From Aquiluna sp. (GTDB taxonomy: Bacteria > Actinomycetota > Actinomycetes > Actinomycetales > Microbacteriaceae), in assembly GCA_029241985.1 (NCBI GenBank), contig JAQWUU010000037.1, positions 1 to 49,013 of the forward strand: a DNA stretch of 49,013 nt, given 5' to 3'. This document shows positions 1 to 8,915 of the stretch, piece by piece. Numbering within the stretch: position 1 is the first letter of the stretch; every line of letters starts with the position of its first letter. A model generated the notes under the pieces. It had not been told where the DNA came from, made no database searches, and saw only the letters and a program-made list of their open reading frames with translations. The position numbers and the translations under genes are program-made.

Positions 1-28
1 ACCAGCTCAGGGTTTTCCCTGAACTGGT
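1..28 (-). terminator. Hairpin behind tRNA-Ser, cut by the window edge
   Basis: An inverted repeat of 12 bp with one G-T mismatch (accagctcaggg / ccctgaactggt) encloses a tttt loop. It lies directly downstream of the minus-strand tRNA-Ser, where a terminator is expected. The T-tract for that direction would be outside the window, so intrinsic termination cannot be confirmed. Confidence 0.5.
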
Positions 29-38
29 CCAATCAAAA

Positions 39-126
39 TGGCGGAGGCCGTGGGATTCGAACCCACGAGACATTTCTGCCCACTGGTTTTCAAGACCAGC
101 TCCATCGGCCGCTCGGACAGGCCTCC
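39..126 (-). tRNA. tRNA-Ser (anticodon UGA)
   Basis: This is a class II tRNA. On the minus strand a 7-bp acceptor stem (GGAGGCC/GGCCTCC) is followed by discriminator G and an encoded CCA at 41-39. The anticodon stem CTGGT/ACCAG holds the loop CTTGAAA, giving anticodon TGA, which reads UCN serine codons. A long variable arm precedes the T-arm GTGGGTTCGAATCCCAC. The 5' end lies 17 nt after the stop of the upstream HAD gene, so it is probably transcribed with serS. The CCA tail and the variable arm make the assignment secure. Confidence 0.97.
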
Positions 127-143
127 GCAGAAGAGTTTAGTGG

Positions 144-974
144 TTATTGAAAAAACTCAAGTCCCTCAAGTGACTTCAGCACCTGGGCGACTCCATTTTC
201 TGTAACGGCAGCAGTAACTGCAGTGGCGGCAAGCTTTACCTCTTCAGGGGCTTGGCCCATGGCAAATGCGTGCCCACCCAGGCTTTGAGCCCACTGGAAC
301 ATTTCGATATCGTTTCTGCCGTCACCCATGACCAACACTCTGTTTGAAGTGTGCTCGTAGTGATCCCGAAGTTGGTTTAGCGCATGGCCCTTGTCTATAC
401 CCTTTGGGGCGATGTCTAACCAGGCCGTATACCCAATGGCATAGCTCACCGATTGAAGGCCAACATCATCCATGATCTTCAAGAACTGATCGACATCATG
501 GTCCGGCGACAGCACAACAACTCGGCTGACCGGGTGGTGCAGAAGCTCCTCGAGAGGAGTTTCCAGGTTCTGGTCGCCGAGTGCATAACTTGGAAAGGGT
601 TTATGGAAGCGGTAGCCACCGTCTAGATCTTCAACGGCAAAGTGAGCGTTTGGAATCGTTTCAATTAGCCGGGCTAAAACATCAGAGGGGTCAAACGTCT
701 TCACGTCATGAACGGCAAAACCCTTTGGGTGTGAGCCATCTAGCCGAATTGTTACTGCGCCGTTGGAACAAACGGCGTGACCGGTGTCAATTCCAAGTTG
801 GTTGATTACTGGATAAGCATTTGAAGCTGCTCTCCCAGTTGCGACAAAGACATGGTGACCGAGGTCTCTGACACGGTTCACCTCAGCAACAACCTCGTCG
901 GACAGATACCCATCGTCATGGACAAGCGTGCCATCGATATCGATGCCAACTAGCCAGGGGTCGTTATGTGCCAT
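144..974 (-). CDS. HAD-superfamily phosphatase, Cof type
   Basis: A 276-aa soluble protein of the Cof/YbiV-like HAD group, which dephosphorylates small phosphorylated metabolites; the substrate here is unknown. Motif I DIDGT is at residues 12-16, with D12 the expected nucleophile and D14 the acid/base. Motif II lies in the VATGR segment near 45, and motif IV GDGRND is near 217, binding Mg. The large insertion between motifs is the C2-type cap usual for Cof proteins, and the length is normal. ATG at 974 follows immediately after the serS stop (TAA at 977-975), so translation is probably coupled. The order pheA-serS-HAD is familiar from actinobacteria. Confidence 0.88.
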   Translation of the reverse strand: MAHNDPWLVGIDIDGTLVHDDGYLSDEVVAEVNRVRDLGHHVFVATGRAASNAYPVINQLGIDTGHAVCSNGAVTIRLDGSHPKGFAVHDVKTFDPSDVLARLIETIPNAHFAVEDLDGGYRFHKPFPSYALGDQNLETPLEELLHHPVSRVVVLSPDHDVDQFLKIMDDVGLQSVSYAIGYTAWLDIAPKGIDKGHALNQLRDHYEHTSNRVLVMGDGRNDIEMFQWAQSLGGHAFAMGQAPEEVKLAATAVTAAVTENGVAQVLKSLEGLEFFQ

Positions 975-2240
975 TTAGCTCTTGGGGGCAATCTTCTCAA
1001 CGCCACCGAGGTAGCCGCGAAGTGCCTTTGGAATCAATACCGAACCATCTTCTTGCTGGTGATTTTCCAAAATTGCAACCAACCACCTGGTTGTTGCAAG
1101 CGTCCCATTCAAGGTCGCAGCGGTTGCTGGCTTTCCATCTTGATCGCGGTACCGGGTGTTGAGCCTTCTGGCCTGGTACGTGGTGCAGTTAGAGGTCGAA
1201 GTAAGTTCACGGTAATCACCCTGGGTTGGAATCCATGCCTCAACGTCAAACTTTCTAGCAGCCGATGATCCAAGGTCCCCAGCAGCAACGTCAATCACCC
1301 GATAGGGAAGCTCACACTTTTGCAGCATTTGCTCCTGCCAAGCAAGAAGCTTCTGATGCTCAGCTTCGGCATCTTCAGGTTTGCAGTAGGAGAACATCTC
1401 AAGCTTGTTGAATTGGTGGACCCTCAGGATGCCCCTGGTGTCTTTGCCGTGGCTTCCGGCTTCCCTGCGGTAGCAGGTGGACCAGCCGGCGTAGCGCTTT
1501 GGTTCTGCTAGGTCATCTAAAATCTCGTCACTGTGGTAGCCGGCAAGAGCCACCTCACTGGTGCCGGTCAAATAAAGATCGTCAGCCGGCAAGTAGTAAA
1601 CCTCTGCTGAGTGCTCACCGAGAAACCCGGTTCCCTGCATAATTTCTGGCTTGACCAATGTAGGTGTGATCAATGCTGTGAAGCCAGCCTCGCTTGCTTG
1701 ATCAAGAGCCAATTGCATGATGGCAAGTTCAAGCCTTGCACCAAGCCCCTTCAAAAAATAAAACCTGGAGCCGGCAATCTTTGCACCGCGCTCAATGTCA
1801 ATGATGTCTAGCGATTCACCAAGTGCAACGTGGTCTTTGGGTTCAAAAGCAAAAGTAGGTTTGCTGCCTACTTCTTTGATTAACTGAAAGTTTTCTTCGC
1901 CGCCTGCTGGGACACCATCGAGAACGATGTTCTCGATTTTATGAAGGACAACCATCAGTTCTTGCTCGGCTAAGTTTGCAGCCGCCTCTTGCTTTTTCAC
2001 ATCTGCTGAAAGTTCTTGAGCCTGAGCGACAAGAGCTGCTTTTTCTTCCTTGGGTGCTTGAGCGACCAGCTTCCCATGAGCATTCTGCTTTGCTCGCAAA
2101 GTCTCAAACTGTTGCAAAGCAAGCTTTTTTTGCTCAGCTAGATCCGCGGCCAGATCAACTAGCCCAACGTCCGCTCCGCGAGCAGTTTGGGAGGCCTTAA
2201 TAAGGTCTGGGTTTTCTCTAAGCAGGCTGATCTCAATCAC
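975..2240 (-). CDS. serS: Seryl-tRNA synthetase
   Basis: A 421-aa class II synthetase charging tRNA-Ser in the cytoplasm. The N-terminal 100 residues form the Ala/Lys/Gln-rich antiparallel coiled-coil arm that grips the long variable arm of tRNA-Ser. The catalytic domain shows [12 protein letters not shown], motif 2 ([20 protein letters not shown]) and motif 3 ([18 protein letters not shown]). Length is typical. The start is GTG at 2240, matching the conserved [12 protein letters not shown] opening. The gene sits 39 nt behind pheA and abuts the HAD gene, with tRNA-Ser at the end of the same strand run. Confidence 0.98.
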   Translation of the reverse strand: MIEISLLRENPDLIKASQTARGADVGLVDLAADLAEQKKLALQQFETLRAKQNAHGKLVAQAPKEEKAALVAQAQELSADVKKQEAAANLAEQELMVVLHKIENIVLDGVPAGGEENFQLIKEVGSKPTFAFEPKDHVALGESLDIIDIERGAKIAGSRFYFLKGLGARLELAIMQLALDQASEAGFTALITPTLVKPEIMQGTGFLGEHSAEVYYLPADDLYLTGTSEVALAGYHSDEILDDLAEPKRYAGWSTCYRREAGSHGKDTRGILRVHQFNKLEMFSYCKPEDAEAEHQKLLAWQEQMLQKCELPYRVIDVAAGDLGSSAARKFDVEAWIPTQGDYRELTSTSNCTTYQARRLNTRYRDQDGKPATAATLNGTLATTRWLVAILENHQQEDGSVLIPKALRGYLGGVEKIAPKS

Positions 2241-2279
2241 AGGCTCAAGCCTACCCGCTTGCTCGTGATTGCTTGCTAG

Positions 2280-3209
2280 CTAGCGATTTTGGCGGAGATT
2301 CTGAAGCCAAGCCTGCGCTGATTCGTAGTCTGGGTTTGCGTTGTTTCCCAAGTGGACTGAATCAGAATGATCTGCTCTTGGGTAGGAGCCCAAGAAGACG
2401 ACCTTGGGGCTAAATCTGTGAAGCCCCATCAGAGCCTCGCCAATCGCCTCGTCGTCTAAGTGACCCTCAACGTCGATGTTGAAGCGGTAACGACCGAACC
2501 GGTCACCAACCGGGCGGGATTCAATTCTGGAAAGGTTTATGCCCCTGGCAGCAAACTGCTCCAGCATTTCCAAAAGCCCACCTGGGCGATCGTCTGGCAG
2601 TTCAACAACAACGCTGGTCTTGTCCTGGCCGGTCTTTTTTGGAGGGGTTCCAGAAATACCAATTTCATAGAACCTGGTCTGGGCGTCCTGGTTTTCACCG
2701 ATGTTGCTGGCGATGATTTCAAGCCCGTAAATCTCAGCTGCACCGGTAGCCGCAATTACAGCATGGGCGCTTGAGCCGTTAGAAAGTGCTTTAGCCGCAG
2801 CCGCGGTCGAGGCTGCGGGGATATGACTCGGGTTTTTAAGGTTCTTGTCTAGCCACTTTCTGGATTGTGCGTAGGCCACAGGGTGAGTGAGGACGTCTGA
2901 GACATCTGCGAGCGCCGTGCCCGGCCTTGCCATCAGGTCGAAGCTGACTGGCACCAGGTATTCACCATAGATCTGAACACCCGGGATTGTTGCAAGAGCA
3001 TCTGAGGTGGCGCTGACACCACCCTCTAGAGAATTCTCAATTGGTGCCACTGCCCGCATCGCAAGACCGGACAAAACCGCATCGAGTGCCTCGATCACGC
3101 TTGACATCGGAAGCAGCTCTGCTTCACCTGAACCGGGCAGCATTTTGGCAGCCATCTCGGTGAATGTGCCTTCGGGGCCTAGGTATGCAATCTTGTGAGT
3201 GCTTGACAT
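2280..3209 (-). CDS. pheA: Prephenate dehydratase
   Basis: A 309-aa monofunctional prephenate dehydratase, converting prephenate to phenylpyruvate in phenylalanine synthesis. The N-terminal 190 residues form the periplasmic-binding-like catalytic domain: YLGPEGTFTEMAA at the start, ENSLEGGVSAT around 58-68, and the TRF motif in DAQTRFYEIG. An ACT regulatory domain follows (about 200-275) with ESRPVGDRFGRYRFNIDVEGH, the usual site of phenylalanine feedback inhibition. There is no chorismate mutase domain, as is normal in actinobacteria. ATG at 3209. It is the first gene of the pheA-serS-HAD-tRNA run, divergent from the membrane protein gene at 3261. Confidence 0.96.
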   Translation of the reverse strand: MSSTHKIAYLGPEGTFTEMAAKMLPGSGEAELLPMSSVIEALDAVLSGLAMRAVAPIENSLEGGVSATSDALATIPGVQIYGEYLVPVSFDLMARPGTALADVSDVLTHPVAYAQSRKWLDKNLKNPSHIPAASTAAAAKALSNGSSAHAVIAATGAAEIYGLEIIASNIGENQDAQTRFYEIGISGTPPKKTGQDKTSVVVELPDDRPGGLLEMLEQFAARGINLSRIESRPVGDRFGRYRFNIDVEGHLDDEAIGEALMGLHRFSPKVVFLGSYPRADHSDSVHLGNNANPDYESAQAWLQNLRQNR

Positions 3210-3260
3210 CCTTCAAGATTACGGCAGGCGGGAATCGGAAGATAGCAATACGATGCTTTT

Positions 3261-3662
3261 ATGCATAAAAGAGGCGATGTCCAAAGATTGCGCGGAGTAC
3301 TGAGGCTTGGTGCTCTGGTCTTCGTGATCAGCTCAATAATCTTGCTCACTCTGCCAAGAATTTTCACAGACCTACTGTCTTTGCCCGGCTCTGCAAACCT
3401 CGACTGGGCAATGCAAATGACCGGCGTCACAATCTTCACACTCGCAGGCCTAATGTTTGTGTCTGCTCAGTCCGGAAGTGACAGCACTGTGCTCTGGGTA
3501 GCACGGGTGATGATGGTGGGGGCGTTTGGCCTCGGTGTATTGACGCTGCTAATCCCAACCGGAGTGAACTGGTTTGTAATTCTCTACGCACTTATTGGCT
3601 TTGGGTTTTCTACCGGCTACCTGGTCTTCCTATTCAGAAAAAACCCAAGGGTTGAAAATTGA
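3261..3662 (+). CDS. Small four-TM membrane protein, function unknown
   Basis: A 133-aa protein with a basic N-terminus (MHKRGDVQRLRG) and about four hydrophobic segments, near residues 15-37, 50-66, 76-98 and 103-125, ending in a basic tail FRKNPRVEN. No motif I recognise. It starts at ATG 3261, 51 bp from the divergent pheA, and its TGA overlaps the TTG start of pgm by 4 nt (TTGA), so it is translationally coupled to phosphoglucomutase. The overlap supports it being a real gene; the coupling does not define a function. Confidence 0.75.
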   Translation: MHKRGDVQRLRGVLRLGALVFVISSIILLTLPRIFTDLLSLPGSANLDWAMQMTGVTIFTLAGLMFVSAQSGSDSTVLWVARVMMVGAFGLGVLTLLIPTGVNWFVILYALIGFGFSTGYLVFLFRKNPRVEN

Positions 3663-5287
3663 CCCACGAAAGAGCCGGGCAGCTGGCACAAGCAGCCGAC
3701 CTGGTTGACCTCCGCGCTCTGGAGGTTAGTTATTTTGACATCAAGCCAGACCCATCAGTAGCAACCGAGAAGGTTGTCTTTGGAACCTCCGGACACCGGG
3801 GCAGTTCGCTGAATGGCTCCTTCAACGAAAACCACATCTTGGCGATCACCCAAGCAATAGTTGAGTATCGCGATTCTCAAGGAATAAGAGGTCCGATATA
3901 CATCGGCCGCGACACCCATGCGCTTTCTGAACCTGCACAGCAGAGCGTTCTAGAAGTATTAGCTGGCAATGACATCAGGTGTTTTGTGGCGAAGGACAAC
4001 GGGTTCACTCCCACACCTGCGGTGTCGGTAGCAATCCTTGATCACAACCTCCAGGTTCCCAGGGGCTCGGATGCCCAGGCCGATGGCATCATCATTACCC
4101 CGAGCCACAACCCACCCCAAGACGGTGGCATTAAATACAACCCCCCTCACGGTGGCCCATCGGACACCGATGCAACCTCTCGCATCGCTAATCGAGCCAA
4201 CGAGCTATTGGCGGCAGCCCTTACCGGAGTGAAGCGAACCACCCCCAACCCAAAAGAATTTGATTTTCAAAATAACTACATCTCGCAACTGGGTGAAGTG
4301 CTGGACATGTCAACCATCAGCCGCTCAGGTTTACGCCTTGGTGCCGATCCACTTGGAGGAGCAGCGGTTCATTACTGGGCACAGATTGCCAGTGACTACC
4401 AGCTAGATCTAACGGTGCTAAACGACAAGGTAGATCCGCAGTTTGGTTTCATGAGCCTGGACTGGGACGGCAAGATTCGCATGGACTGCTCGTCACCGTT
4501 TGCAATGGCATCGCTCATTGAAAACAAAGCAAACTTCGACATCTCCACCGGCAATGATGCCGATGCCGATAGGCATGGCATCGTGACTGCAGATTCAGGC
4601 TTGATGAACCCAAATCATTTTCTGGCTGCCTCGATTCAATACCTAAGTGAATCCAGGCAGGGTTGGGATTCTCACGCTGGCGTCGGTAAGACAATGGTTT
4701 CTTCTTCGATCATTGATCGAATCGTCGAATCTCTGGGTAGAAAACTCGTTGAAGTTCCGGTTGGCTTTAAGTGGTTTGTGCCGGGGTTGGTGGATGGCAG
4801 CTTAGGTTTCGGTGGCGAAGAGTCAGCGGGAGCTTCGTTCCTGCGTCTAAACGGCCAACCGTTCTCCACCGACAAAGACGGCATCATAATGTGTCTCTTG
4901 GCGGCAGAAATGGAAGCCAGCACTAGATATAGCCCGTCCGAGCAATACGCGATGCTCACCCAGGAGTTTGGTGAGCCCAGCTATCGGCGCATCGATGCTC
5001 CGGCAACACTCGAGCAAAAAAGTGTGCTTGCAAAGCTCTCCGCAGATGATATTTCTGCCAAGAAACTTGGCGGGGAGACAATAGAAAAAATTGAAACCTC
5101 AGCCATGAACGGTGGGGCTTTAGGTGGTGTGAAGGTTTCAACCAAGAACGCTTGGTTTGCAGCTCGACCATCCGGCACGGAAGACGTCTACAAAATTTAT
5201 GGAGAGTCCTTTAACGGGCTAGACCACCTGGAAACAGTTTTGTCCGAAGCTCAGTCGATTGTCGACTCGGTCATTTCTTCCAAGTAG
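3659..5287 (+). CDS. pgm: Phosphoglucomutase (alpha-D-glucose-specific)
   Basis: A 542-aa enzyme interconverting glucose 1-phosphate and glucose 6-phosphate, feeding glycogen and UDP-glucose pathways. Four family landmarks are visible. The phospho-serine loop TPSHNPP has S149 as catalytic residue. The Mg loop is GNDADADRHGI. The sugar-specificity loop is GGEESAGASF. The phosphate-binding loop RPSGTEDVYKIYGESF is near the C-terminus. Length agrees with the E. coli Pgm subfamily (about 546 aa). The start is TTG at 3659 inside the TTGA overlap. Its last 37 nt overlap the convergent VanY-like gene. Confidence 0.96.
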   Translation: MTHERAGQLAQAADLVDLRALEVSYFDIKPDPSVATEKVVFGTSGHRGSSLNGSFNENHILAITQAIVEYRDSQGIRGPIYIGRDTHALSEPAQQSVLEVLAGNDIRCFVAKDNGFTPTPAVSVAILDHNLQVPRGSDAQADGIIITPSHNPPQDGGIKYNPPHGGPSDTDATSRIANRANELLAAALTGVKRTTPNPKEFDFQNNYISQLGEVLDMSTISRSGLRLGADPLGGAAVHYWAQIASDYQLDLTVLNDKVDPQFGFMSLDWDGKIRMDCSSPFAMASLIENKANFDISTGNDADADRHGIVTADSGLMNPNHFLAASIQYLSESRQGWDSHAGVGKTMVSSSIIDRIVESLGRKLVEVPVGFKWFVPGLVDGSLGFGGEESAGASFLRLNGQPFSTDKDGIIMCLLAAEMEASTRYSPSEQYAMLTQEFGEPSYRRIDAPATLEQKSVLAKLSADDISAKKLGGETIEKIETSAMNGGALGGVKVSTKNAWFAARPSGTEDVYKIYGESFNGLDHLETVLSEAQSIVDSVISSK

Positions 5288-6090
5288 AACTCGGCAGCGG
5301 GCAGCCCCCAGAACTCTTCCAGCGTTTGTATTCCATTTTGAGAATAGATTTCAGTCAGTTCTATTCCAACATAACGAAGATGCCATGGTTCATAGGTGTA
5401 GCCGGTGATTACCGTCGTGTCTTTTTCATAGCGAATAATAAAGCCGTAGCGCCAAGCATTGTCTGCAATCCACTGGCCGGCTTTGGTGTCACCAAAGCAC
5501 TGCATGATTGCACACCCCTGATCAGGAACTGAAACATCGACAGCCAATCCGGTCTGGTGTTCTGAGTGACCGGCCTTTGCAGACCGAATCAATGCTTCGG
5601 CAAGCCCATATTGGTTGGTCTTTGATTCGAAGAGTTCCACTTGGTACTCGTAGGTCCGATATGCAGAGTTCACAAACAACTTCCCGTAACCCTGCTCATA
5701 CATGTCTTTTGCCATTTCGACCAGGGCAGTTGCCGTTGCAGGCGTGAGCAGAAGTTTTCTGGAATTATCAAGCGACTCAGAACTTGGGGCAGCAACCAAG
5801 GTTGCCGGAGCGTAATCGATCGGATGCAGCTCTCGATGTTTATTCACCACAACGTACTGCTGGTTGGCAAAATCAATAGTTGAGCGTGGGTATAGGTAGT
5901 CGGTCATTTCCGGCGTTGGTGGAGTTAGGTTTTGAGCTTGAAACGCCTCGACCTGCTGAGCAATGATTGTGTGCTCCGGGGAAGTGAACATGCCAGATTG
6001 CAGAACCAACCCAAATCCCAGTGTGCCCAAAATGAGAGGGGGTCCAAATATAAATATTGGACTCCGTTTCATAGGAGTAGGATTACGCAC
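5251..6090 (-). CDS. D-alanyl-D-alanine carboxypeptidase, VanY/M15 family
   Basis: A 279-aa membrane-anchored zinc peptidase that trims the terminal D-Ala of peptidoglycan stem peptides outside the cell. An N-terminal hydrophobic segment (about 11-33) is an uncleaved anchor or signal. The VanY domain covers about 115-260. The zinc site is visible: SEHQTGLAVD gives H178 and D185, and EPWHLRYVG gives H237; SAYRTYEYQ is the conserved stretch before the site. The start is uncertain: GTG at 6090 has a weak AGGG upstream, while ATG at 6072 (MKRSPIF) has no clear ribosome site. Its 3' end overlaps pgm by 37 nt, tail to tail. Position 6090 also lies only 27 bp from the divergent MFS start. Confidence 0.9.
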   Translation of the reverse strand: MRNPTPMKRSPIFIFGPPLILGTLGFGLVLQSGMFTSPEHTIIAQQVEAFQAQNLTPPTPEMTDYLYPRSTIDFANQQYVVVNKHRELHPIDYAPATLVAAPSSESLDNSRKLLLTPATATALVEMAKDMYEQGYGKLFVNSAYRTYEYQVELFESKTNQYGLAEALIRSAKAGHSEHQTGLAVDVSVPDQGCAIMQCFGDTKAGQWIADNAWRYGFIIRYEKDTTVITGYTYEPWHLRYVGIELTEIYSQNGIQTLEEFWGLPAAEFYLEEMTESTID

Positions 6091-6117
6091 GTCTAAACCC
6101 TAAATCTAGGAGAGCCA

Positions 6118-7800
6118 TTGGCTACGAACACTTCTCGGGATGCCGCAAAAAAGGCAGCCCAATCCGGCACCATGACGCCGAAGCAAATTTGGATAGTTCT
6201 CATCGGTCTAATGTCAGGAATGTTCCTGGCTGCCCTTGACCAATCTGTAGTTGGTGCTGCGATGCGCACCATCGCCGATGACCTTGGCGGTCTTTCGCTG
6301 CAGGCCTGGGCGACAACCGCGTACCTCATCACCTCCACGGTGAGCACCCCGATCTATGGCAAGCTCGGTGACATTTTTGGTCGTAGGCCCTTGTTCATTA
6401 TTGGAATTGTGATTTTCATTATTGGTTCTGCAACGGCCGGGTTTGCAACCAGCATGTTTGAACTTGCCGCCTTCAGGGCATTGCAGGGGCTTGGTGCGGG
6501 TGGTCTGTTCTCGCTCGCCCTAACAATCGTTGCCGACATTGTTCCCCCAAAGGAACGAGCCAAATATCAGGGCATGTTCCTGGCTGTCTTTGGAACTTCA
6601 TCTGTATTGGGTCCGGTCATCGGTGGTGCCTTCGCGGGTGCCGGAGAGTTTTTGTTCATTGACGGCTGGCGATGGATCTTTCTTATGAACCTTCCAATTG
6701 GCGCAGTTTCGCTGTTTATGGTCATTACCTTTTTGCATGTCCCCCACACCCCGCAGCCTCAGAAAATTGACTGGTGGGGAGCAACAACAATCGTGCTTGC
6801 CGTTGTTCCAATTCTTTTGGTTGCCGAGCAGGGTCGTGAGTGGGGTTGGGGTAGCCCACTTTCGATTGCGATGTATGTCACGGGTGTCTTTGGAATTGTG
6901 AGCTTCATCATGATTGAAAAGAGAATGGGCTCAGCGGCATTGATTCCGCTTTCGCTATTCAAGAATGCCACTTTTGCTAGAACGCAGGTGCTCGGCTTCA
7001 TCATGGGAATCGGCATGTTCGGCGGCATGATCGTGCTGCCATTGATCATCCAGGTTGTCTATGGTGCAAGCCCAACTCAAGCAGGATTGCTTATGCTTCC
7101 GATGGTTGCCGGAATGATGACGGCAACAATTGTTTCTGGTCGCGTCATGTCAGCAACCGGCAAGTACAGAATCTTTTTCAACACTGGAACCGCAGTGTTG
7201 TTCTTCGGCTATCTCTACATGCTGCTGATGATGAATGCGTCCACTCCGATTTGGGTAATTTCAATAGGCATGATCCTTATCGGTCTCGGGCTTGGTCAGT
7301 TGATGCAAACAACCATGGTCGCAAGCCAGAACTCTGTTGCCGGCAAAGACATCGGCGTTGCAACCAGCTCCGTGACCTTCTTCCGCCAGATGGGTGGAAC
7401 ACTCGGTGTTGCAGTATTTATGTCAATTCTGTTTGGAACCGTTGGTGAAAAGATCTCAGGCGCGTTCTCAAGACCTGAGGTCACCGAAGGGTTAGCCTCC
7501 GCGACCTCAGACCCAAGCGTCTTGAACGACCCAGCGAACCAGGCGATCTTGGGGATCCTGCAATCAGGCCCAGCTGCGGGAGACCAAATCACGCTCGATT
7601 CGTCGTTCATGATTGGTGCTGATGAGCGATTGACCCTGCCATTCCGGATTGGCTTTGTCGAATCCTCGTTGACAGTCTTCTTCGTTGCGATCTTCTTTGT
7701 TGCGGCTGCCTTTGTAGTCAGCTGGTTCATCAAGGAAATCCCGCTCCGCGAAAAGAGTGCCTCTCAAGAAGCTGCCGATGCTGCGGGAATGAGCCACTAG
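6118..7800 (+). CDS. MFS drug exporter, DHA2 (14-TM) family
   Basis: A 560-aa inner-membrane proton antiporter of the EmrB/QacA group, exporting drugs or other hydrophobic compounds; the actual substrate cannot be told. Family marks are LDQSVVGAAMRTIADDL in TM1, GKLGDIFGRRPLF (motif A) after TM2, and VFGTSSVLGPVIGGAFAG (motif C) in TM5. The hydrophobic profile fits 14 TM helices, with a periplasmic insertion near residues 450-510. The start is TTG at 6118, chosen because AGGAGAG sits just upstream (6108-6114). It stands alone; the TPP riboswitch begins about 20 nt after its stop. Confidence 0.9.
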   Translation: MATNTSRDAAKKAAQSGTMTPKQIWIVLIGLMSGMFLAALDQSVVGAAMRTIADDLGGLSLQAWATTAYLITSTVSTPIYGKLGDIFGRRPLFIIGIVIFIIGSATAGFATSMFELAAFRALQGLGAGGLFSLALTIVADIVPPKERAKYQGMFLAVFGTSSVLGPVIGGAFAGAGEFLFIDGWRWIFLMNLPIGAVSLFMVITFLHVPHTPQPQKIDWWGATTIVLAVVPILLVAEQGREWGWGSPLSIAMYVTGVFGIVSFIMIEKRMGSAALIPLSLFKNATFARTQVLGFIMGIGMFGGMIVLPLIIQVVYGASPTQAGLLMLPMVAGMMTATIVSGRVMSATGKYRIFFNTGTAVLFFGYLYMLLMMNASTPIWVISIGMILIGLGLGQLMQTTMVASQNSVAGKDIGVATSSVTFFRQMGGTLGVAVFMSILFGTVGEKISGAFSRPEVTEGLASATSDPSVLNDPANQAILGILQSGPAAGDQITLDSSFMIGADERLTLPFRIGFVESSLTVFFVAIFFVAAAFVVSWFIKEIPLREKSASQEAADAAGMSH

Positions 7801-7819
7801 TTATTTCTTGTTAGAGTGA

Positions 7820-7920
7820 AAGTAGTAACCACGGGAGTTCGGTAAACCGGACTGAGAGGAAGACTAGAAATAGAGTCTTCGACCGTCAAACCTGATCTGG
7901 GTAATTCCAGCGTAGGTAGA
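7820..7920 (+). promoter_or_regulatory. TPP riboswitch (THI element)
   Basis: The conserved thiamine pyrophosphate aptamer is recognisable. CTGAGA sits at 7852-7857, a variable P3 arm at about 7860-7879 (AAGACT/AGTCTT), then ACCTGATC at 7890-7897 and CTGGGTAATTCCAGCGTAGG running to 7916. This matches the pyrimidine- and pyrophosphate-sensing halves of the family. The element precedes a substrate-binding lipoprotein and a fused permease, which identifies them as a thiamine transporter. The outer boundaries are approximate. Confidence 0.95.
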
Positions 7921-7931
7921 GACCTCTAACC

Positions 7932-7957
7932 CGTGCCTAGCATCCTCGAAAGGCACG
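7932..7957 (+). promoter_or_regulatory. SD-sequestering hairpin of the TPP riboswitch
   Basis: CGTGCCT (7932-7938) can pair with AGGCACG (7951-7957). The 3' arm contains the AAAGG ribosome-binding sequence that ends 8 nt before the ATG at 7962. No U-run follows, so the expression platform looks translational rather than a terminator. The switching itself is inferred. Confidence 0.6.
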
Positions 7958-7961
7958 AAAA

Positions 7962-8915
7962 ATGAAAAAAATAGCACTACTAATTGCAAGCGCGCTCATC
8001 CTTAGCGGATGCGCTTCAGCAGAAAATACAACAGTTCGACTCGCAGCTCACGATTCCTTTGTGATCAGCGATGAGTTGATTGCGGAGTTTCAAAGCGAAT
8101 CCGGTTTCGAACTAGAAATCATCAGACTGGGTGACACCGGTTCCCTTACAAACCAACTGGTGCTCACCAAAAATGCTCCGGTTGCAGATGCCTTCTTCGG
8201 CATCGACAACACCTTCCAATCGGTAGCACTCGAAAATGAAGTAGTCGACGGTGAGATGTCCGCGATTGACTTCTCAGACGTCTGCTTCAACTACGACCTG
8301 GATTGGTTTGCCGATTCTGAAATCACACCTCCAACCAGCTGGAGGGAATTGGGCCAGGAGCAATATCGTGGTTTGACGGTTGTCACTAACCCAAGGTTCT
8401 CATCCCCTGGGCTGGCATTCCTTGCAACCACTCAAGCGGGCTTTGCCACCAGCGCTGAGGTCTTTGCTTACTGGAGGTCTATTCGAGACAACGACCTGAA
8501 GGTTTCCGGAAGTTGGGAAGATGCCTATTTCGTTGACTTCACCAGATACGGCGGAGATCGCCCAATTGTTCTGAGCTATGCATCATCGCCAGCTGCCGAA
8601 GTGAATGAAGATGGCAGTGCCGGCTCCAAAGCACTGACATCAGAGTGCTTCAGGCAAACCGAATATGCAGGTGTGCTGGAGAATGCACAAAACAAAGCTG
8701 GTGCTGAAGCAATAGTGGAATTCCTGCTGGCTGACAACTTCCAAGCGTCAGTGCCTTCGGCAATGTATGTCTACCCTGCGAACACCGAGATTGAGGTTCC
8801 TGCTGACTGGGCGATGTTCGCAACACCAGCCACGAGCGTGATTGGGGTTGACCTCAACTTTTCTGAGAATCGTGAGCGTTGGCTAAAGGACTGGTCAGAC
8901 GTATTTGACAACTAA
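7962..8915 (+). CDS. thiB: Thiamine ABC transporter, substrate-binding lipoprotein
   Basis: A 317-aa periplasmic-type binding protein (family 1, ThiB/TbpA-like) capturing thiamine outside the membrane. The signal peptide MKKIALLIASALILSGC carries lipobox LSGC, so it is lipid-anchored at C17. The mature part has VRLAAHDSFVISDELIAEF, the typical ThiB opening, and GLTVVTNPRFSSPGLAFL in the first lobe. ATG at 7962, with its SD inside the riboswitch hairpin, so translation should fall when TPP is plentiful. It overlaps the permease start by 11 nt. The ligand call rests mainly on the riboswitch. Confidence 0.9.
   Translation: MKKIALLIASALILSGCASAENTTVRLAAHDSFVISDELIAEFQSESGFELEIIRLGDTGSLTNQLVLTKNAPVADAFFGIDNTFQSVALENEVVDGEMSAIDFSDVCFNYDLDWFADSEITPPTSWRELGQEQYRGLTVVTNPRFSSPGLAFLATTQAGFATSAEVFAYWRSIRDNDLKVSGSWEDAYFVDFTRYGGDRPIVLSYASSPAAEVNEDGSAGSKALTSECFRQTEYAGVLENAQNKAGAEAIVEFLLADNFQASVPSAMYVYPANTEIEVPADWAMFATPATSVIGVDLNFSENRERWLKDWSDVFDN

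Noticed and set aside
581-805. Open frame of 74 codons antisense to the HAD gene
   Set aside because: It is a shadow frame without a ribosome site or protein-like features, inside a clearly coding gene. Other similar frames on opposite strands of serS, thiolase and the M13 gene were dismissed the same way.
3203-3208. TTGACA box in front of the gene at 3261
   Set aside because: A perfect -35 hexamer, but no -10-like hexamer at 16-19 nt spacing; it also lies in the pheA start region.
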